Of a stretch of 64,000 nucleotides of DNA, positions 47,835 through 57,294 are shown in pieces (position 1 is the first letter of the stretch; each line of letters opens with the position of its first letter). The DNA is from Nitrobacter sp047149785. Its GTDB lineage: Bacteria; Pseudomonadota; Alphaproteobacteria; Rhizobiales; Xanthobacteraceae. The notes beneath the pieces were generated by a model, which ran no database searches, was not told where the DNA came from, and saw only the letters and a program-made list of their open reading frames with translations. The position numbers and the translations under genes are program-made. The DNA is taken from the NCBI RefSeq assembly GCF_047149785.1, contig NZ_BAAGBE010000001.1, positions 310,001-374,000 of the forward strand, read 5' to 3'.

Positions 47835-47906
47835 CGGCGCGCAACGGCCGGGGATCGTGGAGATTTTGTTCTTGATTTGTTCTGAATGCATGTTATTTGT
47901 CCATGC

Positions 47907-49070
47907 ATGAGCAGAGCGTCTTCTCTTGCCCGCAGGCATTCGCCGGTCACGCCGCCCCCCGGACCGGCGGACGCCGCGCCTCCCTTCGCCGAGCTCGAGG
48001 TCGCGATCGATCGCGAGCGGAGGAGGGGGCGCGGCGCGCAGTCCAATGCCAGCGGCCGATACGAGATCGAAGCGCGCACCGCCTTTGACGACGGCTGGCG
48101 GAGTCTCGACGAACTGCCGCCGTTCAAGACCACGGTCGCGATCGACACCGCGCGAAAAGTCATCACCCGGAACGACTCGCCCGACATCGGCTTCGACCGC
48201 TCGATCAACCCCTATCGGGGTTGCGAGCACGGTTGCGTCTATTGTTTTGCACGGCCGACCCATGCCTATCTCGGCCTTTCGCCGGGGCTGGATTTCGAAT
48301 CGAAGCTGTATGCGAAGCCGGACGCCCCCGCCTTGCTGGAGAAGGAACTGGCGGCGGACGGCTACGAGCCGAAGATGATCGCGATCGGAACCAACACCGA
48401 TCCCTACCAGCCGGTCGAACGCGACCGGAAGATCATGCGCGGCATTCTCGAAGTGCTGGAGCGTGCGTCGCATCCGGTCGGCATCGTGACGAAATCGGCG
48501 CTGGTGACGCGGGACATCGACATCCTGTCGCGCATGGCGAAGCGCAGCCTGGCAAAGGTTGCGATCTCGGTGACCTCGCTCGATCCCAGGCTGGCGCGCA
48601 CGATGGAGCCGCGCGCATCGACGCCAATGAGGCGGCTGGAGGCGCTGCGGATGCTGTCGGAGGCCGGCATTCCGACCACGGTAATGGTGGCCCCTGTGAT
48701 TCCGGCGCTGAACGACTGCGAGATCGAGCGGATCCTCGATGCCGCGGCCCATGCCGGCGTGAGGGAGGCGAACTATGTGTTGCTGCGCCTGCCGCTCGAG
48801 GTGCGCGACCTGTTCCGCGAATGGCTGATGGCGAACTACCCCGATCGCTACCGCCATGTCTTCACGCTGATCCGCGACATGCGCAACGGCCGCGACTACG
48901 ATTCGCAATGGGGCGCGCGGATGAAGGGCTCCGGGCCAATGGCCTGGATGATCGGCCGCCGCTTCGAGATCGCTTGTGAAAAACTCGGTCTCAACAAAAA
49001 GCGTTCAAAACTGACGACGGACCATTTTGCAAAACCCAGACGCTGCGGACGGCAGTTGAGCCTGTTTTAG
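47907..49070 (+). CDS. PA0069-type radical SAM protein
   Basis: A 387-residue radical SAM protein. The [4Fe-4S] motif is CEHGCVYCFAR (C-x3-C-x2-C) in SINPYRGCEHGCVYCFARPTHAY (about residues 96-118). NDSPDIGFDRSINPYRG is typical of the subgroup related to spore photoproduct lyase. The barrel includes IAIGTNTDPYQPVER, VGIVTKSALVTRDIDIL and TTVMVAPVIPALND. The activity is unknown. rnhB begins 112 bases downstream on the same strand. The ATG at 47907 is preferred; an in-frame ATG at 47886 is possible. Confidence 0.88.
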   Translation: MSRASSLARRHSPVTPPPGPADAAPPFAELEVAIDRERRRGRGAQSNASGRYEIEARTAFDDGWRSLDELPPFKTTVAIDTARKVITRNDSPDIGFDRSINPYRGCEHGCVYCFARPTHAYLGLSPGLDFESKLYAKPDAPALLEKELAADGYEPKMIAIGTNTDPYQPVERDRKIMRGILEVLERASHPVGIVTKSALVTRDIDILSRMAKRSLAKVAISVTSLDPRLARTMEPRASTPMRRLEALRMLSEAGIPTTVMVAPVIPALNDCEIERILDAAAHAGVREANYVLLRLPLEVRDLFREWLMANYPDRYRHVFTLIRDMRNGRDYDSQWGARMKGSGPMAWMIGRRFEIACEKLGLNKKRSKLTTDHFAKPRRCGRQLSLF

Positions 49071-49182
49071 GGCATGGCCGCCGTTCGTCGCGTGGCCATG
49101 CCCGGCAATGAGGCCCCGGAATAGCGGGCATGGCGTCCGGTTCCCGGTTGCGCCGGCGGGTTGGTTTTCGCACCATCGCCGA

Positions 49183-49914
49183 ATGATTCGGGATCCGTCC
49201 AGGGACAAGCCGGGAAGATCGAGCGTTGTCGCGCGGCCGAGCTTTCGGCGCGAGCGCACGCTCGTCAAGCGTGGCGTGTGGCCGGTCGCCGGTTGCGACG
49301 AGGTCGGGCGCGGGCCGCTGGCGGGACCGGTGGTCGCCGCCGCGGTGGTGCTCGATCCGAAACGAATCCCGAAAGGCATCGACGATTCCAAGCGCCTGAC
49401 GGCGGCGCGGCGGGAGGAGCTGTTCGAGGAGATCACCGCGACCGCGTCTTTCGCGGTGGCCTGTGCATCGACCGCGCGGATCGACCGCGACAATATCCTG
49501 CGCGCGTCGCTGTGGGCGCTGGCGCGCGCGGTCCATGCGCTGCCGGACATGCCGCAGCATGTGTTCGTCGACGGCCGCGACCGGATCGAGATCGCTTGCG
49601 CGTGCGAGCCGGTGATCGGCGGCGACGGCCTGGTATTGTCGATCGCGGCCGCCTCGATCGTCGCCAAGGTCACGCGCGACCGGCTGATGTGCAAGCTGGC
49701 GCAGGACTGCCCCGGCTACGGCTTTGAGTCTCACAAAGGCTACGCGGTCCCCGAGCATCTCGCGGCGCTCGACCGTCTGGGGCCGAGTCCGCATCATCGC
49801 AGCTTCTTCGCGCCGGTCGTGGCGGCGCGCGAACGCCACCGCGCATCACCGATCCGGGAAAGCGTCCCTGCGAGTGAAACATCGGCCGGGATATCGATCG
49901 AAGCGGCAATCTGA
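49183..49914 (+). CDS. rnhB: Ribonuclease HII
   Basis: A 243-residue enzyme that cuts RNA in RNA/DNA hybrids and removes single ribonucleotides from DNA. Catalytic acids are in AGCDEVGRGPLAGPV (Asp and Glu), HVFVDGRDRIE (Asp), and the later helix ASIVAKVTRDRLM (Asp). DDSKRLTAARRE and YGFESHKGYAVPEHLAAL are the substrate-binding family motifs. The N-terminus before the catalytic domain is longer than in short family members. An in-frame start at 49108 was rejected since its extension is intergenic in character. Confidence 0.93.
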   Translation: MIRDPSRDKPGRSSVVARPSFRRERTLVKRGVWPVAGCDEVGRGPLAGPVVAAAVVLDPKRIPKGIDDSKRLTAARREELFEEITATASFAVACASTARIDRDNILRASLWALARAVHALPDMPQHVFVDGRDRIEIACACEPVIGGDGLVLSIAAASIVAKVTRDRLMCKLAQDCPGYGFESHKGYAVPEHLAALDRLGPSPHHRSFFAPVVAARERHRASPIRESVPASETSAGISIEAAI

Positions 49915-50028
49915 GACGATCCGATTTGTCGGGCCGGTTGCCTAGCCGGCTGATGCGCCTTATCACTCGCAGCCGCCTCGCTCTCACGCACCCGGAATTT
50001 TGCAAGACCGCCGCCAATCAGGCCCTTC

Positions 50029-51537
50029 ATGCGCTTCACCTCGCTGGTTGTCGAACTGATCCGCGCCCGGCCGTCGCTGGTGGTCTGGATCGTGGTGCTG
50101 TTGCAGGCGGCGATCTGGCTCACGGTGCCGCTGCTGCTGTACCGAGGTCCGCCGGGTGATCTCGCGACGGTGCTGGCGTTCGGCCGCGAATATCGGGTCG
50201 GAACGGATCTCGGGCCGCCGCTGGCGTTCTGGCTTGCCGACATCGCCTATCGCGCCGCCGGCCACCACATGTTCGGCGTTTACGTGTTGTCGCAGCTCTG
50301 CTTCATCGCTGCATTCCGGGTTCTGTACGAACTCGGTCGGACCATTGTCGGCGGTCCGCACGCGGTTCTTGCCGTCTTGCTGACCATGACGGTCACCGTG
50401 TTCGGCGCGCCCGGCCTGATATTCGGACCACTCGTGCTCGCATTCCCGCTGTGGGCGCTGCTGTTGCTGCATTCCTGGCAGATCATCGGACAGCATCGCC
50501 GGAGTGCGTGGTTCGCGCTGTCGATCGAAGCCGGTCTGCTGCTGCTGACCACGCCGGCCGCGGCCGGGTTGTTGCTGGCGCTGGCGATATTCGCTCTGGC
50601 GACGGAGCGCGGCCGAATCGCCCTTGAGTCGGCCGATTGGCTGTTCGCGCTGCTGGTGATCGTGGTGCTCGCGCTGCCTTACCTGATCTGGCTGGTGCGC
50701 GCCGACACGCTCGATGCGCTGCCTTGGCCTGACCTTGCCGAACTGCACCTGCGTCTCCTGCGCTGGGCTGAACTGCTCCTCTCTCTCATGATCGCAATGG
50801 CCGGCCTCATCGTGCTGGTCGTCCTCAACTCCGGTTTCATCAAATGGAAGCCTGAAGATGCGCCGGTGATCGTCCGGCCGCCGGTCGATTCGCTGGCGCG
50901 GAATTTCGTCTATGTCTTCGCGCTCGCGCCGGCGCTCGGCGGAAGTCTGGTTGCGGCGCTGTTCGGGGACGATCACATCATCGGAGGCGCGGCGATTGCG
51001 CTGTTGATGTCGGGTCTTGCGGTCGTCATGCTCTCCGGCGATCTGATTCATTTACGCCGCTTGCGTGTGTTGCGCGCGGCGTGGCTCGCCGCCGTCGTGG
51101 CTCCGGCGCTTGCGGTGATCGCGACGGTCGTTGTCCAGCCGTGGTTTGCGAGCACCGAGGTTGCGACATCCGTTCCTGCGTCGGCGATCGGTCGTTTCTT
51201 CGGCGAGAATTTCGAGCGTCGCACCAATCGTCCGCTGTCGGCGGTCGCCGGCGATCCGCAACTCGCCGCGCTCGTCGCGCTCGGTCCGTCGCGGCCGCAT
51301 CTCCTGCTCGATGCGACGCCTGAGCGCACGCCGTGGATGACATTGGCGAAATTCAACGAACTCGGCGGCGTCGTGGTCTGGCGGGCGTCCGACACCGCGG
51401 GCACGCCCCCCGACGCTATCGCCAAGCGGTTTCCGGGTATCGTTCCGGAGATTCCGCGTGCGTTTGCGCGCCTCGTCGATGGCCGGCTGCCCCCGCTGCG
51501 GATCGGCTGGGCCATCGTCCGGCCGAAAGCGCCGTAA
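50029..51537 (+). CDS. Glycosyltransferase family 39-like integral membrane protein
   Basis: A 502-residue protein with about ten predicted membrane helices. The N-terminal layout (helix 20-38, then DLATVLAFGREYRVGTDLGPPLAFWLADIAYRAAG in the first periplasmic loop) follows GT39/ArnT-like enzymes, which move sugars from polyprenyl-phosphate carriers. The usual acidic pair is weak: the loop has GDLATV where many have DE or DD. The C-terminal 120 residues form a soluble periplasmic domain. The acceptor is unknown. Transcribed alone, convergent with the uracil-DNA glycosylase gene. Confidence 0.78.
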   Translation: MRFTSLVVELIRARPSLVVWIVVLLQAAIWLTVPLLLYRGPPGDLATVLAFGREYRVGTDLGPPLAFWLADIAYRAAGHHMFGVYVLSQLCFIAAFRVLYELGRTIVGGPHAVLAVLLTMTVTVFGAPGLIFGPLVLAFPLWALLLLHSWQIIGQHRRSAWFALSIEAGLLLLTTPAAAGLLLALAIFALATERGRIALESADWLFALLVIVVLALPYLIWLVRADTLDALPWPDLAELHLRLLRWAELLLSLMIAMAGLIVLVVLNSGFIKWKPEDAPVIVRPPVDSLARNFVYVFALAPALGGSLVAALFGDDHIIGGAAIALLMSGLAVVMLSGDLIHLRRLRVLRAAWLAAVVAPALAVIATVVVQPWFASTEVATSVPASAIGRFFGENFERRTNRPLSAVAGDPQLAALVALGPSRPHLLLDATPERTPWMTLAKFNELGGVVVWRASDTAGTPPDAIAKRFPGIVPEIPRAFARLVDGRLPPLRIGWAIVRPKAP

Positions 51538-51546
51538 CGATCACTT

Positions 51547-52386
51547 TCAAGTGGACGTCGACTGCTCCAGCGCCGTACCTTCCAGCGCCTTGGCGATCGC
51601 GCGCAGGTCGAGCCAGGCCATCCGCTTGTAGGACGGCGAGCGCAGAAGATACGCGGGATGGAACGTCGCCATCGCGCGGATCGTTCGCGTGCCGGTGTCG
51701 TAGTCGAACCATCTGCCGCGGGTTTTCATGATACCCTCGCGGGTCTGCAGCAGCGTCTGCGTCGAGGGATTGCCGAGCGTGACCAGAACGTCGGGGTTCA
51801 CCAGTTCGATCTGGCGCCGGATGAAGGGCAGGCAGATCTGGGTTTCCTGCGGCGTCGGGGTCCGGTTGCCGGGCGGCCGCCATGGAATGACGTTGGCGAT
51901 GTAGACGTCGCCGCGCTTGAGGCCGATCGCCGCGATCATCCGGTTGAGAAGCTGCCCTGAGCGGCCGACGAAGGGCAGGCCCTCGATGTCCTCGTCGCGT
52001 CCCGGCGCCTCGCCGACGAACATCAGCCGCGCCTGTGGATTGCCGTCGGCGAACACCAGCCGCGATGCGGTGAATTTCAGCGCGCAGCCCTCGAAGCTGT
52101 CGAGCAGGGTTCGCAACACGTCCAGCGAGGGGGCGGTGCGGGCGGCCTCGCGCGCGGATTCGATGGCAATCTCGGGCGGCGGCGCGATCGCGCCGCGAGG
52201 CGCTGCCGCGACCGCGCGTGTTGGCGGCTGCCGCGCTGGAACGGAAGAGGCCCCTGCCGGCGCGACGACCGGCCGATCGCGAGCGGTCAAGCGATCGACC
52301 GGTTCGTCTTCGAGCGCACAATCCACCCCCGTCTCCAGATAGAAGGCGATGAGGTCTCGGGCGGCGGGTGCGGAATCGGAACTCAT
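51547..52386 (-). CDS. Uracil-DNA glycosylase, family 4
   Basis: DNA repair enzyme removing uracil from DNA. It has 279 residues. The core starts near residue 95: DSFEGCALKFTASRLVFADGNPQARLMFVGEAPGRDEDIEGLPFVGRSGQLLNRMI split over two motifs, with GEAPG as motif A; YIANVIPWRPPGNRTPTPQE follows, and FHPAYLLRSP is motif B with the conserved His. Family 4 enzymes carry a [4Fe-4S] cluster; candidate Cys residues include those in EGCALK and QICLPF. The Ala/Pro-rich N-terminal 90 residues are poorly conserved, so the start (52386, with 52461 as alternative) is uncertain. Confidence 0.9.
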   Translation of the reverse strand: MSSDSAPAARDLIAFYLETGVDCALEDEPVDRLTARDRPVVAPAGASSVPARQPPTRAVAAAPRGAIAPPPEIAIESAREAARTAPSLDVLRTLLDSFEGCALKFTASRLVFADGNPQARLMFVGEAPGRDEDIEGLPFVGRSGQLLNRMIAAIGLKRGDVYIANVIPWRPPGNRTPTPQETQICLPFIRRQIELVNPDVLVTLGNPSTQTLLQTREGIMKTRGRWFDYDTGTRTIRAMATFHPAYLLRSPSYKRMAWLDLRAIAKALEGTALEQSTST

Positions 52387-52542
52387 GATGGCATCCACGG
52401 TGTTGCCGGACACTGACCCGAAGAAAGCGCTCGGCGTGGGGCGCCCGAGGGCGTTTTCCATGGTTGTTCTCGAGCAAAAAATCGGAAACAACAAGGCCTG
52501 AGAGCATGGCAGGCGCGACGATCGCCGGTTTGGAAGCAGATC

Positions 52543-54204
52543 ATGAGCAGCGATGAATTGCCGCCCCGTGAATCCATGGATTTCGACGTCGTTATCGTCG
52601 GCGCGGGACCCTCAGGTCTTTCGGCGGCGATCCGGCTCAAGCAACGCGATGCCGGTCTCAGCATCGTCGTCGTCGAAAAAGGGTCCGAGGTCGGCGCGCA
52701 TATTCTGTCCGGCGCCGTGATCGACCCGGCCGGGCTCGACGTCCTGATGCCGGACTGGCGCGATGACGCCGATTGCCCGCTCAAGACCAAAGTCAGGGAC
52801 GACCGGTTCTTCTGGATGACTCCGCGCCGCGCGATCCGGCTGCCCAACTTCCTGATGCCGCCGCTGATGAACAACCATCATTGTTACATCGGCTCGCTCG
52901 GCAACCTCTGCCGCTGGCTCGCACAGAAGGCGGAGGCGCTCGGCGTCGAAATCTATCCCGGCTTTGCGGCGACGGAGGTGCTTTACGACGACAGCGGCGC
53001 GGTCCGCGGCATCGCGACCGGCGACATGGGCGTCGCGCGCGACGGCTCACGCAAGAGTTCCTACGTGCGCGGCATGGAGCTGCGAGGCAAGTACACGCTG
53101 TTCGCGGAAGGCGCCCGCGGCAGCCTTTCGAAGCAGTTGATCGCGAGGTTCGCTCTCGACAAGACCAGCCAGCCGCCGAAATTCGGCATCGGCCTCAAGG
53201 AAGTCTGGCAGGTCGATCCGGCCAGGCACAGCAACGGGCTGATCCAGCACTCGTTCGGCTGGCCGCTCGACAATTCCACCGGCGGCGGCTCGTTTCTCTA
53301 TCACTATGACGATGATCGCGTGGCGGTCGGTTTCGTCGTGCACCTGAATTACGACGATCCCTACCTGTCGCCGTTCGAGGAATTCCAGCGGTTCAAGACG
53401 CATCCTGCGGTCCGCGGCGTGTTCGAGGGAGGCCGGCGGCTGGCCTATGGCGCGCGGGCCATCACCGAAGGCGGTTATCAGTCGGTGCCGCGGCTGACGT
53501 TTCCGGGCGGCGCGCTGATCGGCTGCGCCGCCGGATTCGTCAACGTGCCGCGCATCAAGGGCGTTCACAACGCCATGGGCAGCGCAATGCTGGCCGCGGA
53601 GCATGTCGCGGCGGCGATCGGCGCCGGACGGGCCAATGACGAGATCGCCGAATACGAGAACGCATGGCGCGATTCCGCCGTCGGCAAGGACCTGTTCAAG
53701 GTCCGCAACGTCAAGCCGCTGTGGTCGAAATTCGGCACCATTGCCGGCGTGGTGCTGGGCGGCCTCGACATGTGGACCAACACGCTGTTCGGGCTCTCGC
53801 TGTTCGGCACCTGGTCGCACGCAAGGCCGGATCGAAAGACGCTCGATCCAGCGAAAGCGCATGCGCCCATCGCCTATCCGAAGCCCGACGGCCGGCTGAC
53901 CTTCGACAAGCTGTCCTCCGTGTTCCTCTCCAACACCAATCACGAGGAGGATCAGCCGGTCCATCTGGAGGTCGCCGACATGGCCCTGCAAAAGGCTTCC
54001 GAACACGACGTCTATGCCGGGCCTTCGAGCCGTTACTGTCCTGCCGGCGTCTACGAATGGGTCGAGGAGGGAACCGGCCCACGCTACCAGATCAATGCGC
54101 AGAATTGCGTCCATTGCAAAACTTGCGATGTGAAAGACCCGAACGGAAACATTACCTGGGTTCCGCCCGAGGGCGGCGGCGGACCCAACTATGAGGCGAT
54201 GTGA
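52543..54204 (+). CDS. Electron transfer flavoprotein-ubiquinone oxidoreductase
   Basis: A 553-residue flavoprotein that passes electrons from ETF to ubiquinone at the inner face of the membrane. The FAD dinucleotide fold is VVIVGAGPSGLSAAIRLKQRD (about residues 14-34). LSGAVIDPAGLDVLMPDWR and YTLFAEGARGSLSKQLI are typical. The ubiquinone-binding region includes GGYQSVPRLTFPGGALIGCAAGFVNVPRIKG. The [4Fe-4S] cysteines are in SRYCPAGVYEW and NAQNCVHCKTCDVKDP near the C-terminus. It is divergent from the uracil-DNA glycosylase gene. Confidence 0.95.
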   Translation: MSSDELPPRESMDFDVVIVGAGPSGLSAAIRLKQRDAGLSIVVVEKGSEVGAHILSGAVIDPAGLDVLMPDWRDDADCPLKTKVRDDRFFWMTPRRAIRLPNFLMPPLMNNHHCYIGSLGNLCRWLAQKAEALGVEIYPGFAATEVLYDDSGAVRGIATGDMGVARDGSRKSSYVRGMELRGKYTLFAEGARGSLSKQLIARFALDKTSQPPKFGIGLKEVWQVDPARHSNGLIQHSFGWPLDNSTGGGSFLYHYDDDRVAVGFVVHLNYDDPYLSPFEEFQRFKTHPAVRGVFEGGRRLAYGARAITEGGYQSVPRLTFPGGALIGCAAGFVNVPRIKGVHNAMGSAMLAAEHVAAAIGAGRANDEIAEYENAWRDSAVGKDLFKVRNVKPLWSKFGTIAGVVLGGLDMWTNTLFGLSLFGTWSHARPDRKTLDPAKAHAPIAYPKPDGRLTFDKLSSVFLSNTNHEEDQPVHLEVADMALQKASEHDVYAGPSSRYCPAGVYEWVEEGTGPRYQINAQNCVHCKTCDVKDPNGNITWVPPEGGGGPNYEAM

Positions 54205-54402
54205 CCACAATTGCGTGAATGCCACGACCGCGCGGCTGGGCGCGGCGGCCACGATGCCGCCACAGAAGACGTGCTTTCGCAAAGACACTCGCGCAAAGCC
54301 GATGCGAATGTTAGAAGCGTGCGTCGCGATGCAGCCGGTCGGATTGCGCCATCAGAGACCGGCCAAGGGTCCGCCGTGAAACCTGGAGCTGAGCAAATCC
54401 CA

Positions 54403-56184
54403 ATGTTGTCCATTCGTTTCAATTGTCTGGCGATTGCCCTGGCCGCCGCGACATCGCTCGTGCTGTCCGCCCCGCTGGCGGCGCAGACGCCCGAGCGACC
54501 GACCGACACCGCGAAATTTCCGAGCGCCCATGATTTGCGCACCATGACGATGGCGGGCAGCTATCTCGCCGCCCGCCATGCCAGCGTCGAGCGCGACGCC
54601 AAGTCCGCGGCCGAGTTCTATCGTTCGGCGCTGCGCACCGATCCGAAAAACAGCGAACTTCTGGATCGGGCGTTCATTTCCACGCTGGCCGAGGGCGACA
54701 TCGATGCCGCCGTGAAGCTCGCCGACCGCATCCTGGCCGTCGATAAAACCAACCGCGTCGCGCGGCTGGTCATCGGCGTTCATAATCTCAAGTTGAAGAA
54801 ATACGCCGCAGCCCGGAAAAACATCAACCAGTCCGTTCGCGGGCCGATCACCGATCTGGTGGCGACGTTGCTGTCGGCCTGGGCCGACTATGGCGCCGGC
54901 GAAACCAAGCAGGCCGTCGCCAACATCGACGCGCTGACCGGGCCGGAATGGTATCCCATCTTCAAGGATCTGCATTCGGGGATGTTGCTCGATCTGGCCG
55001 GCCGGGAAAAGGAAGCCGGCGTTCGTCTCGAGCGCGCCTACAAGCTCGACGATTCCGCGCTCCGCGTCACCGACGCCTATGCGCGGTGGCTGTCGCGCAA
55101 CAAGGACGATGCGGCGGCGCTGGCCGTGTACGAGTCGTTCGACAAGAAGCTGCCGCGCCATCCTCTGATTCTGGAAGGCATCAGGGAGGCCAAGGCCGGC
55201 AAGAAACTGCCGCAGCTCGTCAGTTCGCCGCAAACCGGCGCGGCCGAAGCCCTATACGGCATCGGCGCGTCTCTGACCCGACGCGGCGGCGAGGACCTGG
55301 CGCTGGTTTACCTGCAACTCGCGCTTTATCTCGCGCCCAGTCATCCGATGGCGCTGCTATCGCTCGCCGATCTCTACGAGTCGGTGAAGAAGCCGGAGAT
55401 GGCGATCGACGTCTATCGACGCGTGCCCGCCGACTCGCCGCTGAAGCGCAATGCGCAGGTTCAACTCGCGACCGACCTTGATGCCGTCGATCGCAGCGAG
55501 GAGGCGATCAAGATCCTCAAGGAGGTCACGGAGCAGGATCCGAAGGACCTGGAGGCCATCATGGCGCTCGGCAACGTCGAGCGGGGACACAAGAAGTTCG
55601 CCGATTGCGCAAAGACCTACACCAAGGGCATCGACGTGATCGCCGAGGCCAAGGACAAGCCGAACTGGGTCTATTACTATTTTCGCGGCATCTGCGAGGA
55701 GCGCTCGAAGAACTGGGACAAGGCGGAAGTCGACATGAAGAAGGCGCTCGAAATTCAGCCCGATCAGCCGCATGTTCTCAACTATCTCGGTTACTCCTGG
55801 ATCGATCGCGGTCTCAATCTCGATGAAGCCATGAAGATGATCAAGCGCGCCGTCGATCAGCGGCCGGACGACGGCTATATCGTCGACAGCCTCGGCTGGG
55901 CCTATTACCGCACCGGCAACTACCAGGAGGCGGTCAAGACGCTCGAGCGCGCCATCAACCTCAAGCCCGAGGATCCGACGGTGAACGATCACCTCGGCGA
56001 CGCCTACTGGCGCGTCGGACGGACGCTGGAGGCGAAGTTTCAATGGGCGCACGCGCGCGATATGAAGCCGGAACCGGAAGAACTGCCGAAGATCGAGGCC
56101 AAGATCGAAAACGGCCTGCCGGCGGACGACAACCCGGCGGCGGCTTCCGCTGACAAGAAGAAGGAAGACGGCAAGGGCGGCTGA
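54403..56184 (+). CDS. Tetratricopeptide repeat protein, exported
   Basis: A 593-residue protein with a signal peptide (residues 1-28, ending PLAAQT). At least eight TPR-like helix pairs follow: AAEFYRSALRTDPKNSELLDRAF, AVKLADRILAVDKTNRVARLVIG, LVYLQLALYLAPSHPMALLSLADLYE, AIKILKEVTEQDPKDLEAIMALGN, AEVDMKKALEIQPDQPHVLNYLGYSWIDRG, AMKMIKRAVDQRPDDGYIVDSLGWAYYRTG and AVKTLERAINLKPEDPTVNDHLGDAYWR among them. It resembles BepA/YfgC-like and NlpI-like scaffold proteins and probably lies in the periplasm or outer membrane. GGAGCTGAGC before the ATG at 54403 supports the start. Confidence 0.9.
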   Translation: MLSIRFNCLAIALAAATSLVLSAPLAAQTPERPTDTAKFPSAHDLRTMTMAGSYLAARHASVERDAKSAAEFYRSALRTDPKNSELLDRAFISTLAEGDIDAAVKLADRILAVDKTNRVARLVIGVHNLKLKKYAAARKNINQSVRGPITDLVATLLSAWADYGAGETKQAVANIDALTGPEWYPIFKDLHSGMLLDLAGREKEAGVRLERAYKLDDSALRVTDAYARWLSRNKDDAAALAVYESFDKKLPRHPLILEGIREAKAGKKLPQLVSSPQTGAAEALYGIGASLTRRGGEDLALVYLQLALYLAPSHPMALLSLADLYESVKKPEMAIDVYRRVPADSPLKRNAQVQLATDLDAVDRSEEAIKILKEVTEQDPKDLEAIMALGNVERGHKKFADCAKTYTKGIDVIAEAKDKPNWVYYYFRGICEERSKNWDKAEVDMKKALEIQPDQPHVLNYLGYSWIDRGLNLDEAMKMIKRAVDQRPDDGYIVDSLGWAYYRTGNYQEAVKTLERAINLKPEDPTVNDHLGDAYWRVGRTLEAKFQWAHARDMKPEPEELPKIEAKIENGLPADDNPAAASADKKKEDGKGG

Positions 56185-56236
56185 GCGCGGCAGAAATCAT
56201 TTGATTTCGCGCGCGGTTTTGGATTTGACATCCGCC

Positions 56237-57145
56237 ATGGTCGTCACCGGCGCCTCCAACACGACATCGACAGCACCGGCGCTGAGCGAGACCGCGCGCG
56301 CCAAGGTGAACCTCACGCTGCGGGTTATGGGTCGGCGCGCCGACGGCTTTCATGATCTGGAGAGCGTGGTCGCGTTTGCCGATTGCTCCGATCGACTGAC
56401 CCTGACGCCGGGCGCGGACCTGTCGCTCGCGGCCTGCGGTCCGCGCGCGCAGGAGTGCGGCGCGATTGCCGACAATCTCGTTCTCAAGGCCGCGCGCCTG
56501 CTTGGTGAGCGGGTCGCAAATCTGAAGACGGGCGCTTTCGCGCTGGACAAGCATTTGCCGGTCGCGGCCGGCATCGGCGGCGGCTCGGCGGACGCGGCCG
56601 CGGCGTTGCGGCTTCTTGCGAAGGTCAACGTCATCGCGATCGGCGATCCGCGGCTGATCGAGGCGGCGCGGCTGACCGGCGCCGACGTGCCGGTATGCGT
56701 CCGCTCGGAAGCCTGCGTGATGACCGGCGTCGGCGAGACGTTGCAGCCGGTGGGTTTGCCTGCGATGCCAGCCGTGCTGGTCAATCCGCGCGTTTCCGTC
56801 GCGACGAAGGACGTCTTCGCCGCGCTTGGCTTGCGCAGCGGCGAACGGCACGCCGTTGTCTCCGACGCGATCGCGTGGCCGAAAGCCGGCGCGCCGATGA
56901 ACGATTGGCTCGCCATGCTCGCCGACAGCGCCAACGACCTCGAAGCGCCTGCGATCCGCGTTCAGCCTGTCATCGGCGAGGTGCTCGCGAGGCTGCGCGC
57001 AACCGGCGCGCGGCTGTCGCGGATGTCGGGCTCGGGCGCGACCTGCTTTGCGATCCTCGGCGACGAGGCGGACGCGCTCCGCGCCGCGCAGAGCATCCAA
57101 CGCGATCATCCGCAATGGTGGGTCCATGCGGGGACGCTGAGTTAA
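56237..57145 (+). CDS. ispE: 4-diphosphocytidyl-2-C-methyl-D-erythritol kinase
   Basis: Isoprenoid pathway (MEP) enzyme, phosphorylating CDP-ME on its 2-hydroxyl. It has 302 residues. GHMP kinase motifs: RAKVNLTLRVMGRRADGFHDLESVV at the N-terminus, KHLPVAAGIGGGSADAAAALRLL (ATP-binding loop, about residues 108-130) and RMSGSGATCFAIL near 275. The ATG at 56237 was preferred over a TTG at 56201. The octaprenyl diphosphate synthase gene, also of isoprenoid metabolism, lies next to it in convergent orientation across a repeat. Confidence 0.95.
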   Translation: MVVTGASNTTSTAPALSETARAKVNLTLRVMGRRADGFHDLESVVAFADCSDRLTLTPGADLSLAACGPRAQECGAIADNLVLKAARLLGERVANLKTGAFALDKHLPVAAGIGGGSADAAAALRLLAKVNVIAIGDPRLIEAARLTGADVPVCVRSEACVMTGVGETLQPVGLPAMPAVLVNPRVSVATKDVFAALGLRSGERHAVVSDAIAWPKAGAPMNDWLAMLADSANDLEAPAIRVQPVIGEVLARLRATGARLSRMSGSGATCFAILGDEADALRAAQSIQRDHPQWWVHAGTLS

Positions 57146-57168
57146 TTAAGGCTGTTGAAAAGTCTTTC

Positions 57169-57270
57169 AGGTCATTCCGGGGCGCGTGAAGCGCGAACCC
57201 GGAATCCGGCGACAAGAAAATCTGCGAATACTGGATTCCGGATCGCCGCCTTGCGGCGTCAGGAATGACG
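57169..57270. repeat. Intergenic inverted repeat, GTCATTCCGGGG type
   Basis: Outer arms GTCATTCC...GGAATC and GATTCC...GGAATGAC, with a GGGGCGCGTGAAGCGCGAACCC stem at one side and GATCGCCGCCTTGCGGCGTC at the other. It fills most of the space between the convergent ispE and octaprenyl diphosphate synthase genes. Confidence 0.7.
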
Positions 57271-57294
57271 ATTGCGGGAGTTGCCGGGATTTTT